From Cryobacterium sp. N22 (lineage in GTDB: Bacteria > Actinomycetota > Actinomycetes > Actinomycetales > Microbacteriaceae), in assembly GCF_002929555.1 (NCBI RefSeq), contig NZ_PJJP01000027.1, forward strand, positions 1 through 64,000: DNA of 64,000 nucleotides. Reading direction: 5' to 3'. A program made the position numbers and the translations under genes. Below the pieces are notes generated by a model, which was not told the DNA's origin, ran no database searches, and worked only from the letters and a program-made list of their open reading frames with translations. How positions within the stretch are numbered: position 1 is the first letter of the stretch; the number at the start of each line of letters is the position of its first letter. This document shows positions 7,207-16,201 of the stretch, in pieces.

Positions 7207-10200
7207 GTGATGAACCCGGTGTCCGAACTGCTCGACGATCCCGCCGTCCCCGAGGCTCCGGCGCTGCCGGCCGACCCCGGTGTGTCCGGCCGTGCTCTCG
7301 GCCTGGATGCCTCCCAGCAAGCCGTTCTGAACCTGGGCATCAACAGGTCGGCCGCCGTGATCGGCGCCCCGGGTTCGGGCAAGACCCACACCCTCGTCGA
7401 GTTCGTCGCCGACCGGGTGCTCAGCCACGCTGTGTCGCCCAGCGAGGTGCTCGTGCTCGTGCCCACCCGCACCGGCGCCACAGTGCTGCGCGACAGGCTG
7501 GCCCTGCGCCTCAAGGTGCCCACCAACGGCCCGTTGGCCCGCACCATGAACTCCGTGGCCTTCCAGATCGTGCGGGACGCCGAGGTGGCGGCCGGCCGCA
7601 CCAGCCCGACCCTGCTCACCGGCGGCGAGCAGGACCAGATCATCGCCGAGATCCTGGCGGGCGACATCGCCTCCGGCACCGGACCGGCCTGGCCCAGCCC
7701 GCTCGACGCCGAGGTGCGGGGCCTGCGCGGCTTCCGCACTGAACTGCGCGACCTCATGATGCGCGCCGTGGAGTATGGCGTCACCCCGGCACGGCTGGCC
7801 GCCCTCGCCGCCGCCAACGACCGCCCGGAGTGGGCCGCCGCCGCCGCCTTCATCGCTGACTACCAGGACATCAAGGACCAGAGCCGGCCCGGCCAGTTCG
7901 ACTCCACCGAGCTCGTGCAGTTCGCCGCGGCGATCGTGCAGGACGCACCACGCCAGCCCGCCAGGCCGGCGGGCGCCGCCGGGCCGACGACGCTGGCCGC
8001 CGTGACCCCCGGCAACCCGCTCGGCCCGCTCGGTGCGCTCAAACTGATCGTGCTCGACGACGCCCAGGAGGCCACCGAGTCCACCCTGGCGTTGCTGGCC
8101 CAGTTTGCCGCCCGCGGCGTCACGATCGTGGCGTTCGGCGACCCCGACCTGAGCACCGGGTCATTCCGCGGCGCCCACCCGGATGCCCTCGGCCGGCTCG
8201 GCCACTACCTGCGGCTGCCCGACGTGGCCACCCTCACCCTCGATACCGTGCACCGGCACGGCGGAGAGATGCGCGCGGTGATCCGCGAGTTCACCGGCCG
8301 GATCGGCGCCGCCGCGGCCGGAACCCAGCGCGCGGCCGGCAGCGCCGAACTCCCGCCGACCGCCACGCCCACCCCCGCCGCAGAGCCGACCGCCGCAGAG
8401 CTGACCTCCGCAGAGCCGACCGCCGCACCGACCGCCGTGCAGACCGTCGTCACCGCCAGTCCCGCCGACCAGCTCGCCGTGATCGCCAGGCGCCTGCGCG
8501 AACGCCACGTGCTCGACGGCCTGCCCTGGGGGCGGATGGCCGTGATCGTGCGCACCGGCGCTCTGGTGCCCGCGCTCTCCAAGGGGCTGGCCGCGCTCGA
8601 GGTGCCCACCCAGGTGGCCGCCGCGCAGACGGCCCTCCGCGACGAACCGGCCGTGCGCGCCTTCGTCCTCGCCCTCGACATCACCCTGGGCCGCCGGCCG
8701 CTCGACGCCGACGCGGCGGTGGACCTGCTCCGCGGCCCGCTCGGCGGCCTCGACCCGATCACCCTGCGCCGGCTGCGCGCGGCGCTCCGCCAAGAAGAAC
8801 TCAGCCAACAGGAACTCACCGACGGCGCCAGCCGCAGCGCCGACGAGCTGCTTGTCGAGGTCTTCCACACCCCGGCCCTGCTCGAGCGCATCGACAACCG
8901 CACCGCCCGGCGCGCCGCGTCCTGCGCCAAGAACCTCCGGCAGACCCGCACGGCCTACGCCGCCGGCGCCACCATCGAGGAGCTGCTCTGGGGGCTCTGG
9001 CAGCGCAGCGGCCTCGCCCCGGCCTGGTCCGAACAGTCCACCGGCACCGGCATCGACGCCGACGAGGCCAACCACAACCTCGACGCCGTCGTGGCCCTGT
9101 TCTCCGCGGCGCAGCGCTTCGTCGAACGCACCCCGGCGGCCCCGCCCGTGCTCTTCGTCGAACACCTCGTCGACACAGACGTGCCCGAAGACACCCTGGC
9201 CCCGCGCGCCCTGGCCGAGTCCGTGCTCGTCTCCACCCCCAGCGGCACCATCGGCCGCGACTTCGACCTGGTGGTGCTCGCCGGGGTGCAGGAGAACGTC
9301 TGGCCCGACCTGCGCATCCGCGGTTCGTTGCTCGGCGCCGGCGACCTGGCCCTGCTGGCGGCGGGGGAGACCCCCGACCCGGCCGGCGCCCGCACGAGCG
9401 TGCTGCACGACGAGCTGCGCATGTTCGCCCAGGCCGCCTCGCGCAGCTGCGCGGAACTGCTGGTGACCGCCGTCGACAACGACGAGAACCAGCCCTCGGC
9501 GTTCCTGCGCCTGCTGCCCGACCCCGACCCCGCCCCACTGGCCCGGTACCCGCTGTCGCTGCGCGGGTTGGTCGGGCGCCTCCGCCGGGACCTCACCCAG
9601 ACCCTGCGTCCCCGGCTGCAGCCCGTGGCCGACGGTGCCGAGGCAGACCCCGTCGCCGCACTGCCCGTCGTGCTGCCGGCCAGGGCCACGGATGCCGCCG
9701 CCACTCTCACCCGCCTCGCCGGCGAGAAGGTGCCCGGCGCGTCGCCCGACGACTGGTACGGCCTCCGTCAGGCCAGCACCGTGCGCCCGCTCAACGATCC
9801 CGACGCCGGCGACGGACCCGTGCGCGTGTCGCCGTCGCGGATGAGCGCATTCGAAACCTGCCCGCTGCACTGGCTGATCGGCCAGATCGGCGGCGGCGAC
9901 TCCAGCACCGCGGCCAACCTGGGCACCATCATCCACAAGGTGATGGAGGACGCCACCGACCCGGCCCGCACACCGGACCCGGCCGGGATCACCGCCGACG
10001 CGCTGTGGGCCGGCGTCGAGGCCCGCTGGGACGAACTCGTCTTCGACGCCGACTGGCAGTCCAGGGTGCAGAAGACCCAGGCCCGCGAACTCACCGACCG
10101 GCTCGCCGCGTACCTCGGCGACGGGGCCCGCGACGGCACCCGGCTGCTCAGCGCCGAGGGCCGGTTCGCCCTGGAGCTGGACGGCGCCGTGCTCTCCGGC

Positions 10201-10605
10201 ACCATCGACAGGGTGGAGAGGTTGCCGGACGGCCGGGCCGTGATCGTGGACCTCAAGACCGGCAAGGGCGACCCGACCAGCGACACCGGGGTGGCCGAGC
10301 ACCCGCAGCTCGGCGCCTACCAGCTGGCGTTCTCGGCCGGTGTCATCGACGGCCTCGAACCAGGGATGGAGCTGGCCGGCGCGCGCCTGGTGATTGTGTC
10401 CTCGGGCACCCAGAAGCAGAATTACCGCAATCCCACCCAGAGCGCCTTCAGCCCAGACGAGCTCGCGGCCTTCACCACCCGGGTCACCGACGACGCCGCC
10501 GGCATGGGCGGCGCCACCTTCGTGGCCGAGATCGCCGACCACTGCCTCAACCCCCGTTCCTTCGGCTCGTGCCGCATCCACGTCATCAAGCAGGTCAGCT
10601 CATGA
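7207..10605 (+). CDS. adnA: AdnA subunit of the AdnAB helicase-nuclease
   Basis: About 1132 aa. AdnAB resects double-strand DNA breaks in actinobacteria, replacing RecBCD or AddAB. A UvrD-like motor (Walker A GAPGSGKTHT near residue 52) is followed by a PD-(D/E)XK nuclease: LGTIIHKVMEDA, GTIDRVERL, VIVDLKTGKG near residue 1013, and HPQLGAYQL. Motif II reads LDDAQE instead of DEFQD; a weakened motor in AdnA is known for the mycobacterial complex. The C terminus has scattered Cys (FETCPLHW, HCLNPRSFGSC). A three-unit 15-bp repeat codes for an Ala/Glu/Pro/Thr linker near residue 395. Its stop overlaps the adnB ATG by 4 nt. Confidence 0.92.
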   Translation: MMNPVSELLDDPAVPEAPALPADPGVSGRALGLDASQQAVLNLGINRSAAVIGAPGSGKTHTLVEFVADRVLSHAVSPSEVLVLVPTRTGATVLRDRLALRLKVPTNGPLARTMNSVAFQIVRDAEVAAGRTSPTLLTGGEQDQIIAEILAGDIASGTGPAWPSPLDAEVRGLRGFRTELRDLMMRAVEYGVTPARLAALAAANDRPEWAAAAAFIADYQDIKDQSRPGQFDSTELVQFAAAIVQDAPRQPARPAGAAGPTTLAAVTPGNPLGPLGALKLIVLDDAQEATESTLALLAQFAARGVTIVAFGDPDLSTGSFRGAHPDALGRLGHYLRLPDVATLTLDTVHRHGGEMRAVIREFTGRIGAAAAGTQRAAGSAELPPTATPTPAAEPTAAELTSAEPTAAPTAVQTVVTASPADQLAVIARRLRERHVLDGLPWGRMAVIVRTGALVPALSKGLAALEVPTQVAAAQTALRDEPAVRAFVLALDITLGRRPLDADAAVDLLRGPLGGLDPITLRRLRAALRQEELSQQELTDGASRSADELLVEVFHTPALLERIDNRTARRAASCAKNLRQTRTAYAAGATIEELLWGLWQRSGLAPAWSEQSTGTGIDADEANHNLDAVVALFSAAQRFVERTPAAPPVLFVEHLVDTDVPEDTLAPRALAESVLVSTPSGTIGRDFDLVVLAGVQENVWPDLRIRGSLLGAGDLALLAAGETPDPAGARTSVLHDELRMFAQAASRSCAELLVTAVDNDENQPSAFLRLLPDPDPAPLARYPLSLRGLVGRLRRDLTQTLRPRLQPVADGAEADPVAALPVVLPARATDAAATLTRLAGEKVPGASPDDWYGLRQASTVRPLNDPDAGDGPVRVSPSRMSAFETCPLHWLIGQIGGGDSSTAANLGTIIHKVMEDATDPARTPDPAGITADALWAGVEARWDELVFDADWQSRVQKTQARELTDRLAAYLGDGARDGTRLLSAEGRFALELDGAVLSGTIDRVERLPDGRAVIVDLKTGKGDPTSDTGVAEHPQLGAYQLAFSAGVIDGLEPGMELAGARLVIVSSGTQKQNYRNPTQSAFSPDELAAFTTRVTDDAAGMGGATFVAEIADHCLNPRSFGSCRIHVIKQVSS
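8377..8421 (+). repeat. Three 15-bp tandem repeats inside adnA
   Basis: GCCGCAGAGCCGACC, GCCGCAGAGCTGACC and TCCGCAGAGCCGACC follow each other without a gap and keep frame, encoding AAEPT-AAELT-SAEPT. They extend a disordered linker between helicase segments. Copy number can change without a frameshift. Confidence 0.75.
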
Positions 10606-13600
10606 GCCATTCCTCCCGCCCGTCCCGGGCGGTCTCCGCCCTCGACATCGCCCAGGCGCTGAAGATGTTCCCGCCGACGAGCGAGCAGCAGGCCGTGATC
10701 GAGGCGCCGCTCTCGCCCACCCTGGTGGTGGCCGGCGCCGGCAGCGGCAAGACCGAGACCATGGCCAACCGGGTGCTCTGGCTGCTGGCCAACGGGCACG
10801 CCAGGCCGGACCAGATCCTTGGGCTGACCTTCACCCGCAAGGCCGCCGGCGAGCTCGCCGAACGCATCAACGACCGCATCCGCCAGCTCAGCGAGGCCGG
10901 GCTGATGCCCACGGCCACCGATGCGGATGCCGCACCGCTGGAGCCCGGCGCCGTGCGCAGCCTCGACTCCGCCGACCTGTTCAACGCCCCCGCGGTCTCC
11001 ACCTACAACTCGTTCGCCAGCCGGCTGTTCACCGACAACGCGTTGCTGCTTGGCCGCGAGCCCGAGTCGGTGCTGCTGAGCGAGACCAGCGCCTGGCTGC
11101 TCGCTCGCCGGGTGGTCGTGGCCAACGGCGACGGCCGGCTCGTGCAGTACGGCAAGGGCGTCGACGCCGTCACCGACGCCGTGCTCTCACTCAGCCGCGC
11201 CCTGGCCGAGAACCCGCCCCCGTTCGTACCCGGCGAGGAGCCGGTGCCGCACGACCTCGCCCGCCTGGCGAACAGCTTCGGCTACCTCGCCGACCTGCCC
11301 TACGGCAACCCGCGCAAGAAGAAGGCCTACGACTCGGTGCTCGAGGCCATCAGTGCCGTCGCCCCGCTGCCGGTGCTGGCCGAGCTGGCGGATGCCTACG
11401 GGTCCGAGAAACGCCGTCAGGGCCTGATCGAATTCTCCGACCAGGTGGCCCTGGCGCTGCAGGTCTGCCGCAAGGTGCCGGCCGTGGTTGCCCGCTACCG
11501 CGACCAGTACCGCATCGTGTTGCTCGACGAGTACCAGGACACCTCGGTGCTACAGACCGAGCTGCTGCGCACCCTGTTCGCCCACCACCCGGTAATGGCC
11601 GTCGGTGACCCGCACCAGTCCATCTACGGCTGGCGCGGCGCCAGCTCCGCCAACCTGCTCGGCTTCTCCACCGATTTCGCCGCGCTGGCCAACACCGAGG
11701 CGCCCTCGATGTCGCTCTCGTTCACCTGGCGCAACCCGGTCACCGTGCTCGAGACCGCCAACGCCCTGGTCGCGCCGCTGAGCGCCCAGCTGCGCGCCCG
11801 GCCCAACGGCATCCAGGTGGAAACCCTCAAGGTGCCGCCGGGCAAGGGCGCCGGCCGGGTGGACGCGGCGATGCACGAGAGCATCGCCGACGAGGCCGCC
11901 GCCATCGCCCGCTGGTTCGCGGCCAGGCTCGGCACGTCACCGGCCGGCCCGGATGCCGCTCCCGAGTCCGGCGCGATGCTGTTCCGCGCCCGCCGCGACA
12001 TGGAGTTCTACGCCGAGGTGCTGCGCGAACACGGCGTGCCAGCGCACGTGCTCGGCCTCGGCGGCCTGCTGTCGACCCCCGAGGTGGCCGACGTGCTCGC
12101 CGTGCTGCGCGTGGTGCACGACCCGTCCGCCGGCAGCGACCTGATCCGGCTGCTCACCGGCGGCCGTTGGCGGATCGGCGTGCGCGATCTGCAGGCCCTC
12201 TCCGGCGTGGCCGGCTGGCTCGCCACCCACGACTGGGCGCAGAAGGCCGTGACCGACGAGCTCAAGGCCAAACTGCGTGCCTCCGTGGCCACCGAAGAGA
12301 GCCGGTCGCTCGTTGACGCTCTGGACTTCGTCGCCTCCGTGCCCGAATCGCACGGCCAGCTGGCCGCCTTCAGCGACGACGGCCGGCAGCGCCTGCGCCA
12401 GGCCGGCCGGCAGCTGGCCTGGCTCCGCAGCCGGGCGGGCCTGGGGCTGCTCGACTTCGTGCGTTTGATCGAACAGGAAACCCTGCTCGACCTGGAACTC
12501 GTCGCCAACGAGAGCCACGGCAGGGCCCTGGCCAATCTCTACGCCTTCCACGACGCCGTGTCGGCGTTCCTCGATAGCGACGAGCAGGGCACCCTGGCCA
12601 GCTTCCTGCGCTGGCTGGCCCGCGCCGAACGCCAGGACGACCTCGGCCCGCGCGGCGAGGCCGCCGAACCCGGCACCGTGCAGCTGCTCACCATCCACGG
12701 CTCCAAGGGCCTGGAGTGGGACTACGTGGCCATCCCCGGGCTGACCGAGAAGAACCTGCCCGCCCCGTCCCGCGAGGTCTCCGGCTGGTTGCGGTTCGGT
12801 GAATTGCCCTACCCTTGCCGGGGCGACCGGGCCGAACTGCCGGAACTCAAACGCCTCGGCCACGAGACCCAGATGTCGTTCGACATCGACTATGAGCTCT
12901 ACAAAGAGGAACTCGCGTACCGGCACGACGCCGAGGAACGCCGGCTGATCTACGTGGCCACCACCCGCGCTCAGCAGCAGCTGTTGCTCACCGGGGCGTT
13001 CTGGGGCGGCGGCACCACTGTGCGCAAGGCCAGCCGGTACCTGCTCGAACTGGCCGAGGCCGGGCTCATCGACGACCTGCCGGAGGGCAGCGAGTTCGAC
13101 GAGAAACCCCAGACCGACGAGGACGCCACCGAGGTCTGGCCGTTCGACCCGCTCGGCACCCGCCGCCCCGTCGTCGAGGCCGCCGCCGCCCTGGTGCGCG
13201 CCCACGACGACACGGGCACGGATGCCGACGCCGGCGTCCCGCTCATCGAGACGCCCTGGTCGCGGGAGGTGACACTGCTGCTGCGTGAACGCGCCCAGCG
13301 CCTGGCCGGCCCCGGCACCCTCGACGTACCCACCCGCATCCCGGCGTCAAGGTTCAAGGACTACGTCGACGACCCCGCCGCGGTGCTCGCCCGACTGCGC
13401 CGGCCGATGCCGGAGCGACCATACCGGGCCACCCGCCTGGGCACCCTGTTCCATTCCTGGGTGGAACAGCGCTCCACCGGAGCGTCGTCCGGCGACCTCA
13501 TCGACGCCGGGCTCGACGAACTCGACCTGGACCTCGACACCGACACCGACACAGACGGCGGCGACGGCGGCGAGGGGATGCCGCTCGAGCTGGAACAGCT

Positions 13601-14021
13601 GGAGCGGTTCAAGGCCACCTTCGAGAGGTCGCCGTGGGCCACGCTGGCACCCGAAGAGGTGGAGATCGAAATCCACCACGTGCTGGGCGACCAGGTCTTC
13701 ATCTGCAAGCTCGACGCCGTCTACAAGACCCAGGCCGGCTACCAGGTGGTGGACTGGAAGACCGGCAAGGCACCCAAGGACGCCGCAGACCTCGAACTCA
13801 AACAGACCCAGCTGGCCCTGTACAGGCTCGCTTACGCCCGGTGGAAGGGCATCGACCCGGCCACCGTCGACGCGGTCTTCTACTTCGTCGCCGACGACCG
13901 TATCGTCGCCCCGGAACGGCTCTACTCCGAGGAGGACCTCTTGGCGGCGTGGTCGTCGGTGGCCGCGTCATCCGCGCCGCCGTCGGCCGTGGGGATCGGG
14001 CCCGTCGAGTCGTCGCCGTAA
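10602..14021 (+). CDS. adnB: AdnB subunit of the AdnAB helicase-nuclease
   Basis: 1139 aa; in the mycobacterial complex AdnB is the main ATP-driven motor. It carries Walker A AGAGSGKTET (near residue 43), LTFTRKAAGELAERI, LLDEYQDTS (near 308), GDPHQSIYGWRGA, LLTIHGSKGLEWD and YVATTRAQQQ, so all SF1A motifs are intact. A C-terminal PD-(D/E)XK nuclease shows LGTLFHSWVEQ, ICKLDAVYKT and QVVDWKTGKA (near 1049). ATG 10602 overlaps the adnA stop, which fits equal expression of the two subunits. The last 100 nt are antisense to the 3' end of the gene at 13922-15133. Confidence 0.94.
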   Translation: MSHSSRPSRAVSALDIAQALKMFPPTSEQQAVIEAPLSPTLVVAGAGSGKTETMANRVLWLLANGHARPDQILGLTFTRKAAGELAERINDRIRQLSEAGLMPTATDADAAPLEPGAVRSLDSADLFNAPAVSTYNSFASRLFTDNALLLGREPESVLLSETSAWLLARRVVVANGDGRLVQYGKGVDAVTDAVLSLSRALAENPPPFVPGEEPVPHDLARLANSFGYLADLPYGNPRKKKAYDSVLEAISAVAPLPVLAELADAYGSEKRRQGLIEFSDQVALALQVCRKVPAVVARYRDQYRIVLLDEYQDTSVLQTELLRTLFAHHPVMAVGDPHQSIYGWRGASSANLLGFSTDFAALANTEAPSMSLSFTWRNPVTVLETANALVAPLSAQLRARPNGIQVETLKVPPGKGAGRVDAAMHESIADEAAAIARWFAARLGTSPAGPDAAPESGAMLFRARRDMEFYAEVLREHGVPAHVLGLGGLLSTPEVADVLAVLRVVHDPSAGSDLIRLLTGGRWRIGVRDLQALSGVAGWLATHDWAQKAVTDELKAKLRASVATEESRSLVDALDFVASVPESHGQLAAFSDDGRQRLRQAGRQLAWLRSRAGLGLLDFVRLIEQETLLDLELVANESHGRALANLYAFHDAVSAFLDSDEQGTLASFLRWLARAERQDDLGPRGEAAEPGTVQLLTIHGSKGLEWDYVAIPGLTEKNLPAPSREVSGWLRFGELPYPCRGDRAELPELKRLGHETQMSFDIDYELYKEELAYRHDAEERRLIYVATTRAQQQLLLTGAFWGGGTTVRKASRYLLELAEAGLIDDLPEGSEFDEKPQTDEDATEVWPFDPLGTRRPVVEAAAALVRAHDDTGTDADAGVPLIETPWSREVTLLLRERAQRLAGPGTLDVPTRIPASRFKDYVDDPAAVLARLRRPMPERPYRATRLGTLFHSWVEQRSTGASSGDLIDAGLDELDLDLDTDTDTDGGDGGEGMPLELEQLERFKATFERSPWATLAPEEVEIEIHHVLGDQVFICKLDAVYKTQAGYQVVDWKTGKAPKDAADLELKQTQLALYRLAYARWKGIDPATVDAVFYFVADDRIVAPERLYSEEDLLAAWSSVAASSAPPSAVGIGPVESSP

Positions 14022-15133
14022 CCGGTGTCGAACCCGGTGCCGTCGAAGCTGGTGACTCTGGCGAACGACCCGGTGTCGGCGAACTCGCTGGTGCCGTACT
14101 CGGAGCTGTCGTCGCTGTTGCGCCCGGCGGACCCGGTCGCCTGGGTGCGCGGGGTGTCCTTGAGCATCGACTCGACATCGGTGACGCTGAGGATCGGCCC
14201 GGTGTCGGGGGAGAGCGAGTTCATGGTGTGGCTGTGCACGTTGTCGACCAGTCCGTCGAGCATCGACACCGCGTCGTCGACGATGGCCTCGTCGTGGCTG
14301 TCGACGCCGTGCAGCAACCAGCGGGCCAGTTCCAGCTCGGCGTAAAGCATCGCCCGCTGGGTGATCAGCGGGTCGTTGCCCTGCCGCGCCGCGGTGTAGG
14401 TGGCCACGGCCGTCTCGGCGGCGTCACCGCGGGCGGCGAGCAACCAGTTGAGGTCGCGGGCCGGGTCGCCGACAGAGAGCCCAGACCAGCCGAGCACCCC
14501 ACACACCGCGTCGTCGCTGATCAGGAAGGATTCCGCGGTGAGCGACCCGTGGATCACCGTCGGCGCGAACTGCCACAGAGCGTTGTCGTCGGTGGCGAGT
14601 TCCCAGCGCCGCAGCAGCGCCGCGGGCAGTTTGCCGGTGTTCGCCGCCCGGTCGATCAGGTCGATGGTGGCGGTGCGGCAATCCAGGGCGCTCTGCTGCA
14701 CGAGGCCGGCATCGCCGATGAACGCCGACGGCAGCCCGTGGATGGCGGCGATCGCGCGGCCGATCGACCCGGACACACCCTCATGGCCGGTGAGGGCATC
14801 CGCATCGTATGAGGCGCCGGGCAGACGCTCGTAGACCACGGCCCTGGTGCCCTCGAACGGCGCCTGGCCCACGAACACCGGCACGTCGAACGGCAGCCGG
14901 CTGCGGTTGCCCGTCGTCAGGGCGCGCAACGCCACGAGATCGGCCGACTGCTCGGTTTCGGCCGTCTGCGACGTGGGAACCCTGATGATCAGCTCCTTCT
15001 CATCGCGGGTGACCAGCAGGGCAGAGTCGAACAACCCGCCGCCGGCGAGACTGTGGTTTCGGGCGTGGGCGACGTCGAGCTCCGGCACTGCATTGGTGGC
15101 CAACGCGGCTAGAGTGAGGTGGGATCTGGCCAT
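13922..15133 (-). CDS. Kinase-fold (APH-like) protein with degenerate active site
   Basis: 403 aa with an aminoglycoside-phosphotransferase-like fold, about residues 1-310. The catalytic loop, normally HGDxxxxN, reads HGSLTAESF near residue 196, so the catalytic Asp and metal-binding Asn are missing. The following DxD-type segment reads GVLGWSGLSVGDPARDL instead of IDW. It is therefore probably a pseudokinase or a binding protein. The last 90 residues are Asp/Ser/Thr/Gly-rich and disordered. ATG 15133 has TAACCT seven bases upstream. The final 100 nt overlap adnB on the other strand; both frames are open with normal stops. Homologues often sit between adnB and nudC in Microbacteriaceae (recollection, not checked). 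Confidence 0.82.
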   Translation of the reverse strand: MARSHLTLAALATNAVPELDVAHARNHSLAGGGLFDSALLVTRDEKELIIRVPTSQTAETEQSADLVALRALTTGNRSRLPFDVPVFVGQAPFEGTRAVVYERLPGASYDADALTGHEGVSGSIGRAIAAIHGLPSAFIGDAGLVQQSALDCRTATIDLIDRAANTGKLPAALLRRWELATDDNALWQFAPTVIHGSLTAESFLISDDAVCGVLGWSGLSVGDPARDLNWLLAARGDAAETAVATYTAARQGNDPLITQRAMLYAELELARWLLHGVDSHDEAIVDDAVSMLDGLVDNVHSHTMNSLSPDTGPILSVTDVESMLKDTPRTQATGSAGRNSDDSSEYGTSEFADTGSFARVTSFDGTGFDTGYGDDSTGPIPTADGGADDAATDDHAAKRSSSE

Positions 15134-15226
15134 GCCTTCTAGGTTAGGTCGAGTTCCTCCCGGTGAGGCCATTCGCCACGCCTGCAGATTACTTCGGCAC
15201 GTGTTGCCCGATTTTTGAGGGGTCTC

Positions 15227-16201
15227 ATGTCGTTCAGATTCACGGCCACGCTGCCGCTGTCCCGGCACGCCGTTGATCGCGACAACGACGCCCGCGCCCG
15301 ACCCGACCTGTTCGAGCGGCTCTGGGCGGACGCCGGCACCCGGGTTCTGCCGCTGTGGCGCGGCTCCGTGCTGCTCGCCGCCCCCGCCGCAAACGACCGG
15401 CCCCGGTTGCTGCTGCTCGCGCCGGCCGGCCTCACCATCGACCCGGCATCCGCCCTGCGGGTGTACCTCGGCCTCTCGCTCGACGCCACCGCCGCCGAAC
15501 CCGTCGGCACCCCGCTTGTGGCCGTGCCGCTGGACGACGAACAGGCCGCCGCGCTGGAACCCGACGAATCCAAGTGGGTGGGCCTGCGCGACTATGCCAC
15601 CCTGCTCTCGGACCGGGACACCGGCATCCTCACCGAATCCCTCGGCATCCTGCACTGGCACGACTCGCACCCGCACTGCCCGCGCTGCGGCGCCGCGACC
15701 GATGTGACCACCGGCGGCTGGGTGCGACACTGCCCCGAGGACGGCAGCCAGGTTTTTCCCCGCACCGACGCGGCCGTGATCGTGCTGATCACCGACGACC
15801 GCGACCGGGTGCTGCTCGGCTCCAACGCCATGTGGGAGGCGAACCGGTATTCGCTGCTGGCCGGCTTCGTCGAACCCGGCGAATCGTTCGAGTCCGCCGT
15901 CGTGCGTGAGGTGTTCGAGGAATCCGGCATGAGGGTCACCGACCCGGTCTACCGCGGGTCGCAGCCGTGGCCGTTCCCGGCGTCGATCATGGTCGGCTTC
16001 ACCGCCCGCCTGGCCGACGGCCAGCAGGCCGGCTCCCTGGTGCCCGACGGCACCGAGATCCTGGACCTGCGCTGGTTCAGCCGCGCCGAACTCGCCGACC
16101 CGGAGAACGGCATCATGCTGCCCGGCCGGTCGTCGATCGCACGTGCGCTTCTCGATCACTGGCTGGCCCAGCCCGAACAGCCGGGGCAGCCCGGTGTCTG
16201 A
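15227..16201 (+). CDS. nudC: NAD+ diphosphatase (Nudix)
   Basis: 324 aa. NudC splits NAD(H) into NMN(H) and AMP and can remove NAD caps from RNA. The zinc-ribbon region reads HCPRCGAATD then RHCPEDGS, so three of the four usual Cys are present and the fourth is Asp. The Nudix box GFVEPGESFESAVVREVFEE fits GX5EX7REUXEE, and SQPWPFPAS is the NAD-specific signature downstream of it. ATG 15227 is preceded by GAGGGG. The stop overlaps the GTG of the helicase gene, so the two are translationally coupled, as in mycobacteria. Confidence 0.93.
   Translation: MSFRFTATLPLSRHAVDRDNDARARPDLFERLWADAGTRVLPLWRGSVLLAAPAANDRPRLLLLAPAGLTIDPASALRVYLGLSLDATAAEPVGTPLVAVPLDDEQAAALEPDESKWVGLRDYATLLSDRDTGILTESLGILHWHDSHPHCPRCGAATDVTTGGWVRHCPEDGSQVFPRTDAAVIVLITDDRDRVLLGSNAMWEANRYSLLAGFVEPGESFESAVVREVFEESGMRVTDPVYRGSQPWPFPASIMVGFTARLADGQQAGSLVPDGTEILDLRWFSRAELADPENGIMLPGRSSIARALLDHWLAQPEQPGQPGV

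Noticed and set aside
8161..10581. 806-codon open frame on the minus strand
   Set aside because: Antisense to adnA; Gly/Arg/Glu/His-rich without any domain.
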